Assembly: GCA_965215845.1 (NCBI GenBank)
Contig: CBDCEL010000004.1
Span: 2,790,001 to 2,854,000 of the forward strand
DNA: 64,000 nucleotides
Direction of reading: 5' to 3'
Origin: Aurantibacter_A sp965215845
GTDB taxonomy: Bacteria > Bacteroidota > Bacteroidia > Flavobacteriales > Flavobacteriaceae
In this document: positions 16,683 to 25,478 of the stretch, piece after piece
Layout of the letters: each line of letters starts with the position of its first letter
Position numbering within the stretch: the first letter of the stretch is position 1
Made by a program: the position numbers and the translations under genes
Notes under the pieces: model-generated
The model's input: only the letters and a program-made list of their open reading frames with translations
The model's database searches: none
What the model was told of the DNA's origin: nothing

Positions 16683-18881
16683 ATGACCATGCAGACTGAA
16701 GAAACCAAGCTAAAAAAATTCGGAACCTTTGGTGGGGTCTTTACACCGACCCTTTTGACCATTCTTGGGGTCATCATGTACTTAAGAATGGGATGGGTAG
16801 TGGGCAATGCCGGACTTTTAGGCGCTTGGTTCATTATTATCATTTCCTTTTTAATAACGCTGTGTACTGCCCTTTCAATGTCAGCGATTACGACCAATAT
16901 CCGGATTGGAGCTGGGGGTGCATATGCGATTATTTCCCAGGCTCTGGGCCTTGAGGTTGGTGGAAGTCTAGGCATTCCAAGATATGTTTCACAGGGGTTG
17001 GCGGTCACCATGTACATCTTTGGCTTTAGGGAAGGTTGGCTCGGTATATTTCCCGGGCACGACCCTTTTCTGGTCGATATAATCGCCTTTGCGGCTTTGA
17101 TAGCTATTGCCTATATCAGTGCCGACTTGGCGATTAAGACCCAGTTTATAATTATGATTGTCATTATCCTCTCATTGATTTCGATTGTCATGGCGGCCTA
17201 TCATGGGTCCATGTATATTCAGGGCGATGAGGCCCTGAGATGGGGTTCCTTTAAAGGTTCACCGGAGAACGATTTCGGTGGTAGCAGCTTTTGGATCGTA
17301 TTTGCGGTGTTTTTTCCGGCAGCTACGGGTATTATGGCGGGAGCAAATATGTCTGGTGAGTTGAAGAATCCGAAAAAGAGTATTCCACAAGGTACACTTT
17401 GGGCCATTGGAGTGAGTTTTGTGATCTATATGGTTTTAGCCTATTGGTTGGCGCGTTCGGCCACCGAACAAGAATTGATATCCAATTATAATATCATTAT
17501 CGAAAAGTCTTATTTCGGGCCACTTATTATTGCCGGAATCCTCGGAGCGACATTCTCATCGGCTTTGGCATCGATCGTGGGATCTTCACGCATTCTATTT
17601 GCCATGGGTGAACACAAAGTACTGCCCTATTCCAACTTCCTCGCGGGTAAGAGTGCAAACGGACAGCCAAGAAATGCGATGATCGTTACGGGTATCATGA
17701 TCTTTGCGACCATGTTGCTCCGCGATTTGAACGCGGTCGCACCGTTGGTAACACTTTTCTTTCTAATTACCTATGCGATGATAAACATCGTGGTCATCAT
17801 AGAACAGCGACTCGGACTGATAAGCTATCGACCCATTTTCAAGGTGAACAAATGGATTCCATGGGTCGGCCTGTTTTCTTCGGTCATGGCCATGTTCATT
17901 ATCAATCCGACCATCAGCCTTGTTTCCATCATCATTGTTTTTGTTGTTTATTGGTTTTTGTCACGTCAGAATTTGGAAACACCCTTTGAAGATGTACGCT
18001 CAGGATTGTTCGTTTCTTTTGCCGAGTGGGCCGCCAAACATACGTGGGGTATGAAAAAGATGCAGCAGCGGGCTTGGAAACCGAATCTCATGGTGCCCGT
18101 ACGGGATATTGTGGGGGCAAAAGGCAATTTTCAGTTTCTGAGGAATATCGCGGCGCCCAAGGGTTCGATAAAGTTGTTGGGTATTGTTCCACAAGAGGAG
18201 GGTGAAACCCTGGTCAATGAACTTCAATCACTATCGGAAGCGTTTTATGCAAAAGGAGTATTCTCTTCTTGGACAGTCATTCATAGCGACGATTTTGCAA
18301 AAGGGGTGAATTATGGCAACCAAGCTCTGCGGGGTGCTTTTTTTAGGCCGAACATCGTGTTTTTGAATCTACAGCAACATGATGATTTCGAAAATGAGAT
18401 TCGGCCCGTGATCAAAGAGAGTGTTCGTTTGGAGATTGGCGTGCTCTTATTTTCCTCCCACCCGACGGCCTTGTTGGGCCAACGAAACCTAATCAATGTT
18501 TGGGTCAGTGATAGAAGGGGCAACTGGGAATTGGGATGGGATATCGGCAGTCTTGACCTTTCGACCCTGGTTGCCTACAAACTAAAAAAGAATTGGGAGG
18601 CGCGCATTCGTATGATAATGGTAGTGCGAAATGCTGAAGAAGAGAAAAACGCGAAGGAATTTCTGAAGTCATTGATCAATCTTGCCCGGTTGCCCGAAAC
18701 CTTGATAGAAGTTCATGTCGGCAGTTTCAGGGAAATTGTGCAGAATTCACCTAAGGCCGATTTGAACATTTTTGGTATGGACGAAAACTTTCAATTTGGT
18801 TTTGTACAGGAAATGACACGAAAAACCAAAAGTTCCTGTCTTTTTGTAAAGGATTCTGGCCATGAAAGTATTTTGGCCTAA
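16683..18881 (+). CDS. Cation-chloride cotransporter-type permease (SLC12-like, APC superfamily)
   Basis: A 732-residue integral membrane protein. The first ~440 residues form about 12 transmembrane segments, starting with the SLC12-type signature GTFGGVFTPTLLTILGVIMY followed by LRMGWVVGNAG. FFPAATGIMAGANMSGELKN is characteristic of Na-K-Cl/K-Cl cotransporters. The last ~290 residues are cytoplasmic and resemble the SLC12 C-terminal domain. The predicted role is electroneutral symport of chloride with cations. The ion combination cannot be read. A second ATG (MQTEE) lies two codons downstream. It is convergent with the TonB receptor gene. Confidence 0.85.
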   Translation: MTMQTEETKLKKFGTFGGVFTPTLLTILGVIMYLRMGWVVGNAGLLGAWFIIIISFLITLCTALSMSAITTNIRIGAGGAYAIISQALGLEVGGSLGIPRYVSQGLAVTMYIFGFREGWLGIFPGHDPFLVDIIAFAALIAIAYISADLAIKTQFIIMIVIILSLISIVMAAYHGSMYIQGDEALRWGSFKGSPENDFGGSSFWIVFAVFFPAATGIMAGANMSGELKNPKKSIPQGTLWAIGVSFVIYMVLAYWLARSATEQELISNYNIIIEKSYFGPLIIAGILGATFSSALASIVGSSRILFAMGEHKVLPYSNFLAGKSANGQPRNAMIVTGIMIFATMLLRDLNAVAPLVTLFFLITYAMINIVVIIEQRLGLISYRPIFKVNKWIPWVGLFSSVMAMFIINPTISLVSIIIVFVVYWFLSRQNLETPFEDVRSGLFVSFAEWAAKHTWGMKKMQQRAWKPNLMVPVRDIVGAKGNFQFLRNIAAPKGSIKLLGIVPQEEGETLVNELQSLSEAFYAKGVFSSWTVIHSDDFAKGVNYGNQALRGAFFRPNIVFLNLQQHDDFENEIRPVIKESVRLEIGVLLFSSHPTALLGQRNLINVWVSDRRGNWELGWDIGSLDLSTLVAYKLKKNWEARIRMIMVVRNAEEEKNAKEFLKSLINLARLPETLIEVHVGSFREIVQNSPKADLNIFGMDENFQFGFVQEMTRKTKSSCLFVKDSGHESILA

Positions 18882-18912
18882 TTGAGGAACTTTCCAAGGA
18901 ATTTCACATTCG

Positions 18913-21441
18913 CTAGAAACGTACCCTAAAACTTATATTGGGCGTCAAGCCCAATGAAATACTTTCAATGGTCTCGATTTCGCCGGTTTCATTTATCCGG
19001 AAGTAGGTGTCCAAGATATTCGCCCGATTGCTTAGATTTAAGATCGACGCTCCCAACGAAGCCTTGACCGTTTTGCTGAGATCGAAATTGTAAACCGCGG
19101 AGGCGTCAACCCTAAAATATTCGGGAAGCCTGCTGCCGTTGTGCGCCAGATAGTTTATCCTGACCGGAAAGAAGGTAAAATCCAAAGGGTCATCAGGGTC
19201 AGGCTCGGTATAGGGCTTACCGCTTCTATAATTCAATCCTAAACTTAATTTCAGATTGTTCATGCTGTAAGAACCTGCAAAGGTTGCGGTATGCCGAACA
19301 TCCAAATTATTTGGGAAACTGGGCGGTATGGTGCCTTCGAAAGTATAATCGTTCATATTATAGGTATAGCTGGCCCAAAGACTATAATCTGACGCTCTTT
19401 TGTTTATTAAGAACTCCACTCCCTTGATGTCGTATTTTCCCAACTCGCCATTGAACTGGTTTTGATTTTGAAACCCCTGGGTAGACGTACTTATACCCTC
19501 TACCTGTTTATAAAACCCTTCGATACCTACGTAAAGGTTTTCCTCATCAAAATTGAGGCCAACCGAACCTTGTTTGCTTTGGGTTACAGGTAGGGTAGAA
19601 CCATTCGAAAGAATCCAACGCCTTTTCTCGATGCCAAAGAAGTTCTGCTCTAGATCGATGATTTGATTGGTGGCCTGACTCTTGAATTCACCCTGGATTT
19701 CCAGCTTGAAATGATTTGCAAATGAGTAGTTCAAATTAACTCTGGGCTCGATTAACAACTCGTCGAAGGTATTGATGTTTTGATAATGGTTGATACGAAC
19801 GCCACCCCTTGCGAACCATTTGCGGTCTGTGGAAGTGTAGGTCAATTCAGAGAACAGGGCATTCGTATGGAGTACTTCAAGCACATCGCTGTTGAAATTG
19901 GGCTGAAAGACAAACGTTTGGTTCAAGACCCCCGTCTCGCTGAATTGGTAGCCGTTGGTCCACACCAGGCTTTCATTCAATTCGTAGTCCGTGGTCAACT
20001 TTGCAGAATTTTCAAGTACCCGGTTGATTTGCAACAGTTGCTGTAAACCATTATCTATCGAAGTGCTAGTTGCATCTAAATCATACTTTGTTTGATAAAT
20101 ATTCAAATTCGAACGAAACCGATCGTTCCATTCACTTTCCAAACTTCCCCCAAACGAAAGGTTGACTTGGTCTAAGATGCTGTTCGTGCTGCGACCGCTG
20201 TCCATATGATTTTCGGAATAATCCAAGCGGTTGTTCGAATTGATGAAATTCAGTCGTAGCTTATGGCCATCGTTTATATCATAAAGTACCTTGGCTGTAA
20301 AGTCGTAGAAATAGAAGTTCTCGTTACGTTCCACATCACTGTCCTGAAAAATACGATCTCTAAATTCTGAATAGGTTCCCGTGTCAAAAAAATCGGTGAG
20401 CGATCTTCTTGCCGAAAACTGAAAGGCGAGTTTGTCTGAAAAAGGAAGCTGACCATAGAAATCACCGCTCAAAAGATTGACTCCTGCCCCTCCCGTAAAA
20501 ATGGGTTCGATTTCGTTTTTGGTGCGCATATCTATGATGCCACTGACGCCATCGCCGTACCTCGCACTTGTTCCATTTTTGATGATGGTCACCTTGTCGG
20601 TCAAATATGGATTGAAGGTCGAGATCAATCCGAAAAAATGACCCGATTGATACATTTTGATGCCATCCCAAAGAATCAAGTTTTGATCGTTCGTGCCACC
20701 TCTGATATTGATGTCCGAAACCGTTTCATCGATGCTTTTTATTCCGGGCAGTGCTTGTATCGTTTGCAGTACGTCTGGTTCGGTGAGTCCGGGCAAGATT
20801 CCAAATTTCCCCGTGTTAAGTTCAATACTCGCATCGGATTGTTTGGTAAGGCCCGTTGTCAAGAATTTATAGACGACCACTTCTTCAAGTTGCTGATATC
20901 TGACCGCCAACAAAAGTTTTGCGCATCGGTTTAGATTTACCAAATCTTTTGCCTCTACGAATAGTGTTTTAAAGCCCATATGCTGAATTCGAAGTACCGC
21001 ATCCCGGGGAATACTCTTCAGTGTAAAAGAGCCGTCAAGATCGGTAATCGCATTGACGTCGGTTTCCAAAACCTCAATTGTGGCGCCCATAACGGTATTC
21101 TGCTCATAGTTGTCTAAAACGGTTGCGCAAATATCGATTGAGTCCCCTTTTTTTATGGTGTAGTAGCGCTCGTTCAACTTCTGGATCTCAATTTGGGTTT
21201 GACCCTTTAGGTTGTCAAGTATTTCTTCCAAAGAGGTTTCTGAAGGAGTGGTAATTTCTAGGGATCGAATATCTGCATCGGCATAGGAGAACTTGATGTT
21301 GAACCTGTTCTCCAATTGCTGTAGATAGGTTATGACATAAACCTTTGATGCTTGATTTTCTTGTGCCCTTGAATAATGTGTAAAAACCAGTAAGGCCAAT
21401 AGCAGCCATCTGGCAAAAATTTTAGGGCATATTCTCGACAT
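18913..21441 (-). CDS. TonB-dependent receptor with N-terminal signalling domain (FecA-type)
   Basis: An 842-residue outer-membrane receptor. Order of parts: signal peptide (1-26); STN/secretin-like domain (about 35-95, ITYLQQLENRFNIKFSYADA); carboxypeptidase-regulatory-like beta domain (about 105-180, MGATIEVLETDVNAITDLDG); plug (about 205-300, INIRGGTNDQNLILWDGIKM); then the beta barrel, ending in an aromatic residue (FRVRF). The STN domain is the part that in FecA-type receptors contacts the FecR anti-sigma factor. It is the last gene of the sigma-fecR-receptor set on the minus strand and overlaps fecR by 20 bp. The ligand is unknown. No SusD gene is adjacent, so it is not a standard polysaccharide-utilisation pair. 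Confidence 0.92.
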   Translation of the reverse strand: MSRICPKIFARWLLLALLVFTHYSRAQENQASKVYVITYLQQLENRFNIKFSYADADIRSLEITTPSETSLEEILDNLKGQTQIEIQKLNERYYTIKKGDSIDICATVLDNYEQNTVMGATIEVLETDVNAITDLDGSFTLKSIPRDAVLRIQHMGFKTLFVEAKDLVNLNRCAKLLLAVRYQQLEEVVVYKFLTTGLTKQSDASIELNTGKFGILPGLTEPDVLQTIQALPGIKSIDETVSDINIRGGTNDQNLILWDGIKMYQSGHFFGLISTFNPYLTDKVTIIKNGTSARYGDGVSGIIDMRTKNEIEPIFTGGAGVNLLSGDFYGQLPFSDKLAFQFSARRSLTDFFDTGTYSEFRDRIFQDSDVERNENFYFYDFTAKVLYDINDGHKLRLNFINSNNRLDYSENHMDSGRSTNSILDQVNLSFGGSLESEWNDRFRSNLNIYQTKYDLDATSTSIDNGLQQLLQINRVLENSAKLTTDYELNESLVWTNGYQFSETGVLNQTFVFQPNFNSDVLEVLHTNALFSELTYTSTDRKWFARGGVRINHYQNINTFDELLIEPRVNLNYSFANHFKLEIQGEFKSQATNQIIDLEQNFFGIEKRRWILSNGSTLPVTQSKQGSVGLNFDEENLYVGIEGFYKQVEGISTSTQGFQNQNQFNGELGKYDIKGVEFLINKRASDYSLWASYTYNMNDYTFEGTIPPSFPNNLDVRHTATFAGSYSMNNLKLSLGLNYRSGKPYTEPDPDDPLDFTFFPVRINYLAHNGSRLPEYFRVDASAVYNFDLSKTVKASLGASILNLSNRANILDTYFRINETGEIETIESISLGLTPNISFRVRF

Positions 21442-22333
21442 AGAAGAGCACTTTTGTCCCCTCTAATTTAAACTTTATTTGAGAAGGAACACTTATGCTC
21501 TGTAACGCCAGATTTATGTCCGTATTGCTAAAGGTGCCCGTAAATAATTGAGCCGTATCTATGTTCTGCGTTTCCACGGTCACATTATGTTGCCTTTCAA
21601 ACTCGGCCAATACATATTTAAGTGGAATACTCTTGAAGGTACTCTCATTGTCGATCCAAGAAGGATGTGAATTTTTCTTGGCATCAAGATTGGCTATTTT
21701 GCCATTGATGGCCAAAAATGAATTACCTGCGGGTAGTTTGGTCTCTTTACCGTCGTAGGTAACGCTGACCAAACCTTCGAAACAGGTGACCTCAAAAAAG
21801 CCATTGCGATTTTCTACATTGAATTGTGTGCCCAATACGGCAACCGTGCCATTATCGGTGGATACCGTAAATTTCTTTCCTTTGGCAACTTTGAAAAAGG
21901 CTTCCCCATCGAGTTCGATGCTTCTTTTTTCGCCCCAATTCTTTTCATCATATGAAATCTTGGAATCGGCGTTTAACACAACCTCAGAATTATCGGGCAA
22001 GGTGACTTCCTTCAATTCGGCATATTGGGTCGAGACACGCTGCTCAAGTGTGTTCAAATAAAAATAGGAGCCCACCAAAAGTATGGCTATCACTGCGGCA
22101 ACCCGCATAAACTTTTTATAGGGTCGCATGGCGATGACCTTGGGCTCTTTTTCAATGCCTCTATTCTTGAAGTCTTGCAAAGCTTTTTCGACATCAAAAT
22201 CGGGGCCTTTCAACGTATCGGAAACGGCAACGATTTTCTGATAGGAGCCATAAGCTTCTGAATTCTTGAATTCCCTCAACTCCTCCTCAGAAAGTTCGTT
22301 GTTAAGCCATTTTGCCAAGTAATTCTTTTGCAT
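21422..22333 (-). CDS. FecR-type anti-sigma factor
   Basis: A 303-residue single-pass inner-membrane regulator. The N-terminal cytoplasmic segment (1-74), expected to bind the ECF sigma factor, contains LAKWLNNELSEEELREF. A transmembrane helix spans about 75-94 (FMRVAAVIAILLVGSYFYL). The periplasmic FecR domain (about 105-200) has VTLPDNSEVVLNADSKISY, GEAFFKVAKGKKFTV and TQFNVENRNG. A C-terminal DUF4974-like domain (about 230-300) with IPLKYVLAEFERQHNV is expected to meet the receptor's STN domain. It sits between the sigma gene (123 bp) and the receptor gene (20 bp overlap). Confidence 0.93.
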   Translation of the reverse strand: MQKNYLAKWLNNELSEEELREFKNSEAYGSYQKIVAVSDTLKGPDFDVEKALQDFKNRGIEKEPKVIAMRPYKKFMRVAAVIAILLVGSYFYLNTLEQRVSTQYAELKEVTLPDNSEVVLNADSKISYDEKNWGEKRSIELDGEAFFKVAKGKKFTVSTDNGTVAVLGTQFNVENRNGFFEVTCFEGLVSVTYDGKETKLPAGNSFLAINGKIANLDAKKNSHPSWIDNESTFKSIPLKYVLAEFERQHNVTVETQNIDTAQLFTGTFSNTDINLALQSISVPSQIKFKLEGTKVLFYVENMP

Positions 22334-22456
22334 GATTTCTAGCTTTATACCCTAATAACACCCCATAAACGAAAAACCCTACTTTGCGACCGGCGGTTTT
22401 CGGGTGCTAAAGAGGTAAAATCGTCAAACTACCATCTATCACCGTTGATCGACCAC

Positions 22457-22969
22457 TTAAATACCGTCTATTTGCTCTCGTAACGTCTTGAGTGCCAAAT
22501 GCATCCTTTTTTCAATTGCCTTTACACTGACCCCTTCCATTTCGGCGATTTCCGCATATTTTTTTCCATCTATCCTATTCAATAGAAATGTAATTCGCTG
22601 ATTTTCAGGAAGGTTGTTTAGAGCGTTCTCCAACTTTTCCTTGAACTCGTTCTCCTCCATCAAAAATTCGGGGGATTCATTGGTCGATTTCAAGCTCTTA
22701 TCAGCGTACTTCATGCGTACTTTTTCAGCTTTGATTACATTAAGATAAAGATTGTTGGCAACCGTATATAAATATGATTTCGCCTTTTCAGGGGTGACCT
22801 TCGCGCAATTTTCCCATAACTTCACAAATGCCTCTTGCACAGCATCATGCGACTTTTCCTCGTTGCCGAACTTATAATATATGAAGTTAAAAACCGTTCT
22901 GGAATTAGCGGTGAAAACTGCATTGAACACAGTTTCGTCACAAACATTGCTACTCGATTCGGTTTTCAA
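22457..22969 (-). CDS. ECF-family RNA polymerase sigma factor (FecI-like)
   Basis: About 170 residues with the two ECF helical regions: sigma-2 (YYKFGNEEKSHDAVQEAFVK, then LWENC) and sigma-4 (LPENQRITFLLNRIDGKKYA, then EIAEMEGVSVKAIEKRMHLA). It should direct RNA polymerase to promoters of the receptor and lipoproteins when released by the adjacent FecR. No ATG is available. The frame opens at TTG 22987, but that codon is inside a perfect -7 box (TATCTTTG, 22985-22992), so I prefer the TTG at 22969. The gene is divergent from the modular lipoprotein gene starting at 23074. Confidence 0.9.
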   Translation of the reverse strand: MKTESSSNVCDETVFNAVFTANSRTVFNFIYYKFGNEEKSHDAVQEAFVKLWENCAKVTPEKAKSYLYTVANNLYLNVIKAEKVRMKYADKSLKSTNESPEFLMEENEFKEKLENALNNLPENQRITFLLNRIDGKKYAEIAEMEGVSVKAIEKRMHLALKTLREQIDGI

Positions 22970-22984
22970 ACGGGTGGTTTTGAC

Positions 22985-22992
22985 CAAAGATA
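22985..22992 (-). promoter_or_regulatory. -7 promoter box for the sigma-fecR-receptor genes
   Basis: On the minus strand TATCTTTG matches TAnnTTTG exactly. It is 15 nt upstream of the preferred TTG start at 22969. The upstream spacer region is T-rich but lacks a clear TTG. Confidence 0.5.
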
Positions 22993-23010
22993 TTTCAAAA
23001 AAATTAAAAA

Positions 23011-23050
23011 GTGGGTAGGGTATTTTTAAACGAGATTGTTTTAAGACCGT
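23011..23050 (+). promoter_or_regulatory. Candidate regulated promoter of the modular lipoprotein gene
   Basis: The 86-bp gap between the divergent sigma and lipoprotein genes contains GTGGGTAGGGTATTTTTAAA followed by a T-rich stretch ending in TTTTAAGACCG. It lacks a standard TAnnTTTG/TTG pair at suitable spacing on the plus strand, although TATTTTTA occurs at 23021-23028. I infer that this is where the adjacent ECF sigma could act. The true recognition sequence is not known to me. Confidence 0.3.
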
Positions 23051-23073
23051 ATTAACAAAAATTCCAAATCGTT

Positions 23074-24831
23074 ATGAAAAAGTTTTTGAATTATGCGCTG
23101 TATACTGGCCTATTGGTTGCAGCACTGGCATTTACCTCTTGTCAAAAAGAGAGGTATGAAGTAGATCCCCAAGATGAGCAAGAGACAATGCAGGCAAGTT
23201 CTGCCTCTGCAAAATTAATTGAGCGAACGGTTGCAAATGATGGTTCTTGGGACAATATCATTGATGGGTCGAGTTGTTTCGACATGAAGTTCCCTTATAC
23301 CGTAAATGTAAATGGTATAGAGATTACCCTTGATTCAAGGGAGGACCTTGATATCATCGAAGAGATTTTTGATGCTGTAGACGGAGATGAAGACCTACTT
23401 GATATCATTTTTCCCATTACCATCACTATGGGCGACTATACCGATGTCACCATCAATAGCGAGGCAGACCTTCGCGAAATTGCTGAGCAGTGTATCGAGG
23501 GAGGAGATGATGAAGACATCGAGTGTATCGATCTGGTCTATCCCGTAAAGATGTACACTTTTGATACCAACGTTCAAATATTGGACGACTACACGATCAA
23601 CAGCGATTTTGAGTTGAGACGCTTTATGGCCGGTCTTGGTGAGAACGATATTATAAGTATTGATTTTCCTGTCACTTTAAAGTTGTACGATGGATCTGAG
23701 GTTGTTGCAAATACGCTTGCCGAATTGGCTATGCATATTGAAAGTGCAAAAGACATGTGCGATGAAGATGATGACAACGATCACAATGACGACGACTTCA
23801 CCCAAGAGCGTTTAGAGAATTTATTGGTAGAGTGCCCTTGGACGGTAAAAGAATTAAAACGTGACAACTACAACCATACAGATCAGTACAGGGAATATTT
23901 GATGAATTTTTCTGAGGATGGTGGTGTCACCGTGATCGATCGAGAGGGCAATGTACTCAATGGAGAATGGAGTACCCGCGTGGCAGACCACAAGGTGCTT
24001 TTAAAGCTTGAATTTGATGTATTGGTAGATTTTACCTTAGAGTGGTTTGTTTATGAAATCGAAGAGGGTAAAATAAAACTCTATACCGATGACCACAACA
24101 AAATCATTTTGGAAAGTGTTTGTGATATCGTGAACTCGGACCCCAATACCCTTAGGGATGTTCTTAAGGAATGTGAGTGGGTGATAAAGAAAGTCAAGGT
24201 TGATGGTGAGGAAATCAGAAGACTTTTGGGTTTTGAGTTTAAATTCATGGCTGAAGGGGTTGTAACCTTGAGCAACGGCTTCAGTGTTTCTGAAGGCACT
24301 TGGGAAATCACAACTAACTCTCAAGGTCGATTGGTTATGGCAATAGAAATGGGCGTTGAACCCGGCGTTAGCTTTGAATGGCCATTGACAGATCTGCGAG
24401 ACGATCGATTGAAGTTCGAGATACCGGGTACCGATTACGAATTGGTGCTTCAAAGAGTTTGTAATGATGGTGTTTCCGATGGCGATGTTATGGAAATCAG
24501 GAATGCTATGTTAGAGGGCTCTTGGCATGTTGCCAGTTATACGGTGGGCAATGAAGTCAAGACCGAGTACTACAATGGATTCTCATTTGATTTTAAACCC
24601 TATAACCAAATAGCTGTTACTGAAGGTATAACGGGGCCGGCTTTTCCAGGCTATTGGAGGGTTTTAAGAAACTATGAGAACGAATTGAAGGTATATTTAA
24701 ACCTTGGAGAAGACGGAGTTCTGGGTGACCTTACAGATGATTGGAAATTGACTTCTTTCGCTGCGAACAGAGTGGAGTTGAAAGATTTCAATGATGACGG
24801 GAGCTACGACTTGCTCGTCTTTGAAAAATAA
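23074..24831 (+). CDS. Large modular lipoprotein with two kinds of internal repeats
   Basis: A 585-residue predicted lipoprotein: signal peptide with lipobox ending FTSC (Cys23). Residues about 68-223 contain four related short repeats, each with an F/Y-P-x-T/K core after hydrophobic residues: FDMKFPYTVNVNG, LDIIFPITITMGD, IDLVYPVKMYTFD and ISIDFPVTLKLYD. Each is followed by an acidic helix. An Asp-rich linker (about 229-242) follows. Residues about 246-350, 359-463 and 474-585 are three lipocalin-like units, each starting with a C/G-x-W motif (CPWTVKEL, CEWVIKKV, GSWHVASY). The function is unknown. It is divergent from the ECF sigma gene and is a natural candidate target of that system. Confidence 0.88.
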   Translation: MKKFLNYALYTGLLVAALAFTSCQKERYEVDPQDEQETMQASSASAKLIERTVANDGSWDNIIDGSSCFDMKFPYTVNVNGIEITLDSREDLDIIEEIFDAVDGDEDLLDIIFPITITMGDYTDVTINSEADLREIAEQCIEGGDDEDIECIDLVYPVKMYTFDTNVQILDDYTINSDFELRRFMAGLGENDIISIDFPVTLKLYDGSEVVANTLAELAMHIESAKDMCDEDDDNDHNDDDFTQERLENLLVECPWTVKELKRDNYNHTDQYREYLMNFSEDGGVTVIDREGNVLNGEWSTRVADHKVLLKLEFDVLVDFTLEWFVYEIEEGKIKLYTDDHNKIILESVCDIVNSDPNTLRDVLKECEWVIKKVKVDGEEIRRLLGFEFKFMAEGVVTLSNGFSVSEGTWEITTNSQGRLVMAIEMGVEPGVSFEWPLTDLRDDRLKFEIPGTDYELVLQRVCNDGVSDGDVMEIRNAMLEGSWHVASYTVGNEVKTEYYNGFSFDFKPYNQIAVTEGITGPAFPGYWRVLRNYENELKVYLNLGEDGVLGDLTDDWKLTSFAANRVELKDFNDDGSYDLLVFEK

Positions 24832-24837
24832 TATAAA

Positions 24838-24871
24838 ACAATCCCGGGTGCTAAAGGCGCCCGGGATTGTT
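24838..24871 (+). terminator. Strong hairpin between the two lipoprotein genes
   Basis: A perfect 11-bp stem ACAATCCCGGG ... CCCGGGATTGT, extendable by a few loop pairs, lies just after the first lipoprotein stop. Only a short TTT follows, so it could act as a weak terminator or attenuator, or as an mRNA 3' stabiliser between the two lipoprotein genes. Confidence 0.75.
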
Positions 24872-24895
24872 TGATAATTCCAAAATTTCACTAAA

Positions 24896-25369
24896 ATGAG
24901 GAAGAGCCTATTGGGACTGCTAACAATTTTAGTATTGTTATTCGTTTCGAAATCATGCGATAAGGACGAAGTAGAAACAGAAGATCGAATTACCGCGGCC
25001 GATATTGATCCAATAAAAGGCGCCATGATGGCTGGTGATTGGATTATCACCAAGTATTTTGACGATAATCAGGAAGAAACCAGCGACTATAACGGTTATA
25101 CCTTCAAGTTCAATGCAGACGGCACTTTGACAACAACGAACGGCAACAGTTCCCTTTCAGGGGCCTGGTCCGTTACCCAATCCAACGATGGTAGTAATGA
25201 TAATGATTCGGGGGATGTTGATTTTAATATTCTTTTTTCTTCGCCAGAGATTTTCCAAGAGCTAACGGACGATTGGGATATTAAATCATATTCGAATGCA
25301 AAAATTGAACTCAAAGATATAAGTGGAGGAGATGGCGGTACGGATTTGCTGACTTTTGAAAAGCTATGA
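24896..25369 (+). CDS. Lipocalin-like lipoprotein, single unit
   Basis: A 157-residue predicted lipoprotein (signal peptide, Cys near residue 21 in VSKSCDKDE) with one lipocalin-like domain. Its domain parallels the last unit of the upstream 585-residue protein. GDWIITKYFDDNQEETSDYN corresponds to GSWHVASYTVGNEVKTEYYN, and LTDDWDIKSYSNAKIELKD to LTDDWKLTSFAANRVELKD. It is therefore probably a paralogous, single-domain version. It lies downstream of a strong hairpin and ends in a good terminator. Function is unknown. Co-location suggests the same regulon. Confidence 0.85.
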   Translation: MRKSLLGLLTILVLLFVSKSCDKDEVETEDRITAADIDPIKGAMMAGDWIITKYFDDNQEETSDYNGYTFKFNADGTLTTTNGNSSLSGAWSVTQSNDGSNDNDSGDVDFNILFSSPEIFQELTDDWDIKSYSNAKIELKDISGGDGGTDLLTFEKL

Positions 25370-25402
25370 AAAAGGAAACTCCACAAATGCCCCACAATCA
25401 GA

Positions 25403-25432
25403 AAAAGCACCCTCTTTAAAGGGTGCTTTTTT
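25403..25432 (+). terminator. Rho-independent terminator after the small lipoprotein gene
   Basis: Stem AAAAGCACCCT ... AGGGTGCTTTT with a short TTTAA-type loop, followed by T residues. It closes the lipoprotein unit before ffh. Confidence 0.9.
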
Positions 25433-25478
25433 AGTTCATATTTTCTTTACAACCTCATAGGTTTCCCTTAGTTATTGT

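Noticed and set aside
23760..23805. Asp/Asn-rich stretch in the modular lipoprotein as EF-hand or dockerin calcium sites
   Set aside because: It is a low-complexity acidic linker without the spacing of a calcium-binding loop.
18913..25369. Polysaccharide utilisation locus
   Set aside because: There is a TonB receptor with sigma/anti-sigma genes, but no SusD, glycoside hydrolase or lyase gene adjacent. The neighbours are repeat lipoproteins.
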